DNA of 64,000 nucleotides from Shimia sp051201625 (GTDB taxonomy: Bacteria; Pseudomonadota; Alphaproteobacteria; Rhodobacterales; Rhodobacteraceae): NCBI RefSeq assembly GCF_051201625.1, contig NZ_CP179203.1, forward strand, positions 2,046,001-2,110,000, in the 5' to 3' direction. Shown in pieces: positions 60,245 through 64,000 of this stretch. Each line of letters opens with the position of its first letter. Positions within the stretch are counted from its first letter, which is position 1. The position numbers and the translations under genes were made by a program. The notes below the pieces were generated by a model. The model did no database searches, had not been told where the DNA came from, and saw only the letters and a program-made list of their open reading frames with translations.

Positions 60245-61816
60245 TCAGAGACTTCCGGCAGCAATTTCAGTCGCAATGTGATCAGCTTGTCGAATGGCAA
60301 GTGCCACGATTGTGAGTGTCGGGTTCTCTGCCGCCCCCGTAGTGAATTGCGATCCGTCCGAGATAAATAGGTTCGCTATATCGTGTGTCTGTCCCCATTT
60401 GTTGACAACTCCGTCACGCGGATCATCCGACATCCTGTTCGTGCCCAAATTGTGGGTGGATGGGTAAGGTGGCGTAGGGAAAGTGCGCGTGGCACCTACA
60501 GCATCGTAGACCGCCATACCTTGCTGGTAGGCATGGTTGCGCATCGCAATGTCATTGGGGTGATCATCGAAATGTACATTTACCACTGGTATTCCGAACT
60601 GATCTTTTACATCCATGTTAAGTGTCACACGATTGGTTTCTTGGGGCATGTCTTCACCCACGATCCACATGCCCGCCATGTTTTCATAACTATCCAAGGC
60701 AGTGGTGAATTCACGTCCCCAGCCACCTGGATCAAGGAATGCGGCCATGAAAGGCAAGCCAAGACCAAGTGTTTCCAACTCATAACCACCGACAAATCCG
60801 CGAGACGGATCATGTCGAGACTCATCTTGAATGATGCCCGCCATTGTCGTGCCGCGCCACATCTTCACCGGTTGGTCAAAAACAGCATAAACAGATCCAG
60901 TCATATGCCGCATATAGTTTCGCCCCACCTGACCTGATGAATTGGCCAGTCCGTCAGGGAACATTTCGGATGCGGAATTCAAAAGCATTCGTGGCGACTC
61001 AAACGAATTACCGGCCACACAAACGATACGTGCTTTCTGCATCTGCAGGTTGCCGTCAGCATCGTAGTATTCGACTCCCGTCACCTTGCCGCTGTCATCA
61101 TGTAGAATACGTGCCACATGTGCTTTTGATCGAACCTCAAGGTTTCCAGTTGCTTCTCCTTCAGGGATGTCTACGTAACCGGCGGACCACTTTGCGCCCC
61201 ATTTACAACCTTGAAAGCAAAAACCTGTTTGCTGGCACATTGATCGCGCGCGGTTTTCGTCTGAATTTATTGCCATGCGGCCGGTATGAACTTCTTCATA
61301 CCCCAAAGCCTTGGCACCTTTTTCGAACACTTTGTAGTTGTTGTTACCGGGCAGCCCAGGACGATCACCGGTGCGGGTTACGCCCAGTTTATCCTCTGCT
61401 TTGGTATACCAGGGGTCCATTTCGGCGCTATCAATTGGCCAATCCAGAAGATTAGCACCTTGCACGTCGCCATAATTGGTTTTTGCCTTCCACTCGTGCT
61501 CTTGAAAACGCAGTGACGCCCCAGCCCAGTGTTGGGTAGTACCGCCTACGGACTTAACAATCCAAGCGGGTAAGCCAGAGAAGTCTTTAGCTACACGCCA
61601 GTCTCCAGATGTTGTGCGTGGGTCAAGCCAAGCCAGTTGGGTAAAACTGTCCCATTCATCGTTGATGAAGTCTTCTGGGAGATGTCGGTCGCCAGCTTCG
61701 AGTGCTACGACACTGACGCCTTTTTGGGCTAATTCATTTGCAAGTACACCGCCGCCTGCGCCAGTTCCGATTACGACAACAACGCTGTCGTCCGTGAGAT
61801 CATATAATGCCGTCAT
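60245..61816 (-). CDS. GMC-family FAD oxidoreductase (gluconate 2-dehydrogenase large subunit type)
   Basis: A 523-residue flavoprotein with dinucleotide fold VVVVIGTGAGGGVLANELAQ. The C-terminal GMC region has PYPSTHNLGTNRMSDDPRDG and NPTLTIVALAIRQAD. It oxidises an alcohol or polyol and passes electrons to a membrane or cytochrome acceptor. It has no signal peptide, and the gene upstream encodes a Tat-exported small subunit; in this enzyme class the pair is exported together. The ATG at 61816 is chosen from the FAD fold, with GGAAG upstream. Confidence 0.87.
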   Translation of the reverse strand: MTALYDLTDDSVVVVIGTGAGGGVLANELAQKGVSVVALEAGDRHLPEDFINDEWDSFTQLAWLDPRTTSGDWRVAKDFSGLPAWIVKSVGGTTQHWAGASLRFQEHEWKAKTNYGDVQGANLLDWPIDSAEMDPWYTKAEDKLGVTRTGDRPGLPGNNNYKVFEKGAKALGYEEVHTGRMAINSDENRARSMCQQTGFCFQGCKWGAKWSAGYVDIPEGEATGNLEVRSKAHVARILHDDSGKVTGVEYYDADGNLQMQKARIVCVAGNSFESPRMLLNSASEMFPDGLANSSGQVGRNYMRHMTGSVYAVFDQPVKMWRGTTMAGIIQDESRHDPSRGFVGGYELETLGLGLPFMAAFLDPGGWGREFTTALDSYENMAGMWIVGEDMPQETNRVTLNMDVKDQFGIPVVNVHFDDHPNDIAMRNHAYQQGMAVYDAVGATRTFPTPPYPSTHNLGTNRMSDDPRDGVVNKWGQTHDIANLFISDGSQFTTGAAENPTLTIVALAIRQADHIATEIAAGSL

Positions 61817-61830
61817 GGTGCTAATCTTCC

Positions 61831-62355
61831 TTAAAGCCAATTAATGTCGTCAAAGCCACGGTCGATGTAACCGCCCTTAGAGAAGGACTCACCTTCATAG
61901 CCAAATAGCGGCCAAACTGCTTTTTGGTTATAGAGACCAGTCACCAGCCCACCTCGTATTTGTTGAAAAAACGGACTGTCCTCCATAGCGCGTAAGATAT
62001 CTACCCGATCCCGCTCCCATCCTATTGACAGGTAATCGACATGACCTTTGCCTCGCGCGGCGGCGTTCAATCCAGAGATCCCAGCTTCGATGCTCGGAGA
62101 TGCTGCGGTGGTGTCATAGCCTTTTACTGCTATGACGTAATATTCGTCACTCACGTGATCGTGGGGGTAAATATCCCGCGCCATTTTGACAAGTGTGGCC
62201 ATTGTCTCTGGTTTCAGAGCAACAGTCTCAGTTGCCCAAGCGCCATTGGCGCTCGCAAGGTATCCTGCACCAACGACGAAACTGGCACCAGCAGCCATTG
62301 ACCGAGACAATAATTGCCTCCGTGTTAGTGTTCTATTAATGTTTATGTCTTCCAA
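61831..62355 (-). CDS. Gluconate 2-dehydrogenase subunit 3-like protein with Tat signal
   Basis: A 174-residue protein with twin-arginine signal (RTLTRRQLLSRSMAAGASF, hydrophobic region to about residue 42). The mature part matches the small subunit family (LVKMARDIYPHDHVSDEYYV). It escorts the GMC subunit across the membrane. The GMC gene starts 14 bp after its stop. Confidence 0.85.
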   Translation of the reverse strand: MEDININRTLTRRQLLSRSMAAGASFVVGAGYLASANGAWATETVALKPETMATLVKMARDIYPHDHVSDEYYVIAVKGYDTTAASPSIEAGISGLNAAARGKGHVDYLSIGWERDRVDILRAMEDSPFFQQIRGGLVTGLYNQKAVWPLFGYEGESFSKGGYIDRGFDDINWL

Positions 62356-62387
62356 TTCACTTTCCTCCCTAGCAAATGCGCGTGCGA

Positions 62388-62783
62388 TTATTGGTAGTGA
62401 CCTGCACGCTGCAGAACTTCGATCTCATACCCATCAGGATCTTGAACGAAGAAAAATTTGGCAATTAATTCGCCATCTGGCGCAAATTCAACGACTTTGC
62501 GCGGATTTAACTTCTCGGCTCCGAACCGGGCGTGTTCGGCGTCCAAATCGTCGACAACAAATGCGATGTGCCCATAGCCATCACCCAAATCATACGGGTC
62601 CGTACGTTCCTTGTTGATTGTGAGTTCTAATTCGAACGACCCATCGTCGCTTTTAAGATAAACGAGTGTAAAGGACGAGAAATCGAGGCGGTGCGCAACT
62701 TCCATCCCAAACGCTCGATTATAAAAATCTATTGATCGCGCCTCATCCAACACACGGATCATGCTGTGTATCGCTTTTGACAT
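62388..62783 (-). CDS. gloA: Glyoxalase-fold protein, lactoylglutathione lyase-like
   Basis: A 131-residue VOC-fold protein resembling glyoxalase I: SMIRVLDEARSIDFYNRAFG at the N-terminus, GYGHIAFVVDDLD in the middle and VQDPDGYEIEVLQR at the end, giving the H/E metal-ligand pattern. It would convert the hemithioacetal of methylglyoxal and glutathione to lactoylglutathione, though some relatives have other substrates. GGAGGG precedes the ATG at 62783. It lies 32 bp before the small-subunit gene, so all three may be co-transcribed. Confidence 0.82.
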   Translation of the reverse strand: MSKAIHSMIRVLDEARSIDFYNRAFGMEVAHRLDFSSFTLVYLKSDDGSFELELTINKERTDPYDLGDGYGHIAFVVDDLDAEHARFGAEKLNPRKVVEFAPDGELIAKFFFVQDPDGYEIEVLQRAGHYQ

Positions 62784-62873
62784 GCATCCCTCCAAACCAA
62801 TTAGTGGTTGAAGAACGCTGACACTATAAAAATTTTGTTGGTAGTAATGGGATACTACAATGCTGTATTTGGT

Positions 62874-63167
62874 CTATTCAGCTGCAACCCGGTCGATGCT
62901 AACACCTTGTTGCATTTCCAAATGAAGCAAACATGTGCAGCGTAAAAGAGATGTAAAATTCTCTGTTTCTCCATGTATTTCGAGTACTTCAGAATGAAGT
63001 TTCGAAACAAAGCTGGGTGTCGTCAATCCTTCTCTTTCGGCAAGCCCGTCAACAATAGTCCAAAAGGAATTTTCAAGGCGTACGCTAGTGCTCTGCCCGT
63101 TCAACCGCATGCGTCTTGTTTGCCCTTTGTAGCGTTCAGGGTCTTGACCTGCAAATATTTGACACAT
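62874..63167 (-). CDS. Ribbon-helix-helix domain protein
   Basis: A 97-residue small protein, MCQIFAGQDPERYKGQTRRM then LNGQSTSVRLENSFWTIVDG, followed by LTTPSFVSKLHSEVLE. It matches a widespread alphaproteobacterial RHH family I know as starting MCxxF with RLENxFW. It is probably a DNA-binding regulator; targets are unknown. The ATG at 63167 follows AAGGAAGAG. The neighbouring glyoxalase gene starts after a 90-bp gap. Confidence 0.82.
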   Translation of the reverse strand: MCQIFAGQDPERYKGQTRRMRLNGQSTSVRLENSFWTIVDGLAEREGLTTPSFVSKLHSEVLEIHGETENFTSLLRCTCLLHLEMQQGVSIDRVAAE

Positions 63168-63540
63168 GGCTCTCTTCCTTTCAATAAAGCTGAAAGAGCA
63201 AATAGCAGAGGGATGTGTACCCATGCCTGCAAAACTCAGTAGCACTCAAAACTTACGGCATGCAGGGTTTTTGTAAACTGATCTTTACTCATTTAATTTG
63301 GCAGAGCGATTAGCTCCTGCAACAGTTCGTTCCGCCGGTAAATTTGTGCTTGAATAAGCGAAGTGTTGGCGGCGGTTAGCTGATTGCAGCGAGGTAGATA
63401 ATATCTCCTGCAAGATTTGAAGATTTTTTATTTCGGCAGTTTGCCTGCTTTATCCTGTGCCATGCGCTTGTCTAGAACTGGCCTTTCCTTTTCGGCCATC
63501 AGTTGACTTCAGACCGAATACAGATTGCCTGGCACGAACG
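63168..63540. other. Gene-free stretch before IS6 fossil G
   Basis: About 370 bp with no convincing gene. A 23-codon minus-strand frame (63428-63499, MAEKERPVLDKRMAQDKAGK and onward) is open but too short to judge. The first part should hold the promoter of the RHH gene. Confidence 0.3.
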
Positions 63541-64000
63541 GGCACGATGAACTTGCAAGAAGGATTTCGGTTTTAGACGGGCAGGGTGGTGGTAGTATAA
63601 ATTCATAGCAAAGAACGTCTGTTATCGAGCTTCCACCGCGACCTTTAGATTATCCATATCGGGTCCAAACGTTTATGTTCGCAATTGATATTTACCGTAA
63701 GAAAAACTTTCGGGTGCAACGCTATTCGAACTGGCGTCGGTACGGCGATGAGTTTTTCGTCTGGATAAATGTTGCGCGACATCAATTTCGGTGGGCCTTT
63801 GATCGGGAATTTAGGGCGCCGGAACGCTGTATCGCGAAATGCAGAGATCACGCTACAGCCTCTAATCTTTGGGAAAAGACATCAAATGCTGCGGACAAAT
63901 TAGAGTTACAGTCACTGCTAATTTGAGCCGGTATGGCGCTGCGATGAAAATTATCGACAACGGCGCAAGTCAGGAAACGGACTGTTAGAAGAATAACAGT
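63541..64000 (+). pseudogene. IS6 element fossil (G), running off the window
   Basis: The left flank TTTTAGACGGGCAGGGTGGT matches the other copies. Transposase pieces read FRVQRYSNWRRYGDEFFVWI, VARHQFRWAFDREF and SRYGAAMKIIDNGASQETDC, with stops and shifts. The remaining 3' part is outside the window. Confidence 0.82.

Noticed and set aside
1..64000. CRISPR array or phage cluster
   Set aside because: No regularly spaced repeats and no capsid, terminase or integrase genes are seen anywhere in the window.

Overview
The window looks like a chromosomal segment of a marine alphaproteobacterium of the Roseobacter group (Rhodobacteraceae). This rests on the mix of genes: an AcuI-type acryloyl-CoA reductase, a DUF3772/MscS channel, a ribbon-helix-helix protein starting MCQIF, a DMGDH/GcvT-type demethylase pair, and complete aminoethylphosphonate catabolism. 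It also rests on the close resemblance of the proteins to families I know from that group. No species can be named from sequence alone.

Layout. 1-11.5 kb is core-like and reads mostly rightward: acuI (5' end cut off), a HIT protein, a class V PLP enzyme, photolyase, CFA synthase, a gamma-glutamylcyclotransferase/NUDIX pair split by an in-frame stop, cysteine synthase, an MscS channel, an AlaX editing protein and tRNA-Ser(GGA). At 11.5-12.7 kb there is an intact IS6-type element beside an older IS6 fragment. 12.75-20.2 kb is a leftward carbohydrate operon (binding protein, two permeases, ROK regulator, ATPase, Gfo/Idh dehydrogenase, PP2C-like protein) with a Mlc/NagC-like operator at its promoter. 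20.2-24.7 kb holds three IS6 copies in different states of decay around a GC-richer cupin/amine-oxidase/broken-TetR cargo. 24.7-30.2 kb is an oligopeptide-class ABC transporter. 30.2-32.3 kb has two IS6 fossils around an orphan hypothetical gene.

32.3-49 kb is a phosphonate region. PhnW, PhnA and PhnY convert 2-aminoethylphosphonate (AEP) via phosphonoacetaldehyde and phosphonoacetate to acetate and phosphate. A class III PLP protein resembling PbfA, a DMT permease, a LysR regulator and an AepXVW-type importer go with them. A Na/Pi transporter could dispose of the released phosphate. An IMPase-family phosphatase and two DeoR-family regulators follow. One DeoR gene is frameshifted, and the second IMPase paralogue has lost its metal-site motif.

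49.2-59.9 kb is a tightly packed rightward operon: a betaine-type ABC importer (the permease is two domains fused), two choline-kinase-like phosphotransferases and two tandem dimethylglycine-dehydrogenase-like flavoproteins with GcvT domains. I read it as uptake and oxidative demethylation of a methylated amine that also carries a group to be phosphorylated. The substrate is unknown, and this is the best candidate for an undescribed pathway. 60.2-63.2 kb has a GMC oxidoreductase with its Tat-exported small subunit, a glyoxalase-fold protein and an RHH protein. The window ends in another IS6 fossil.
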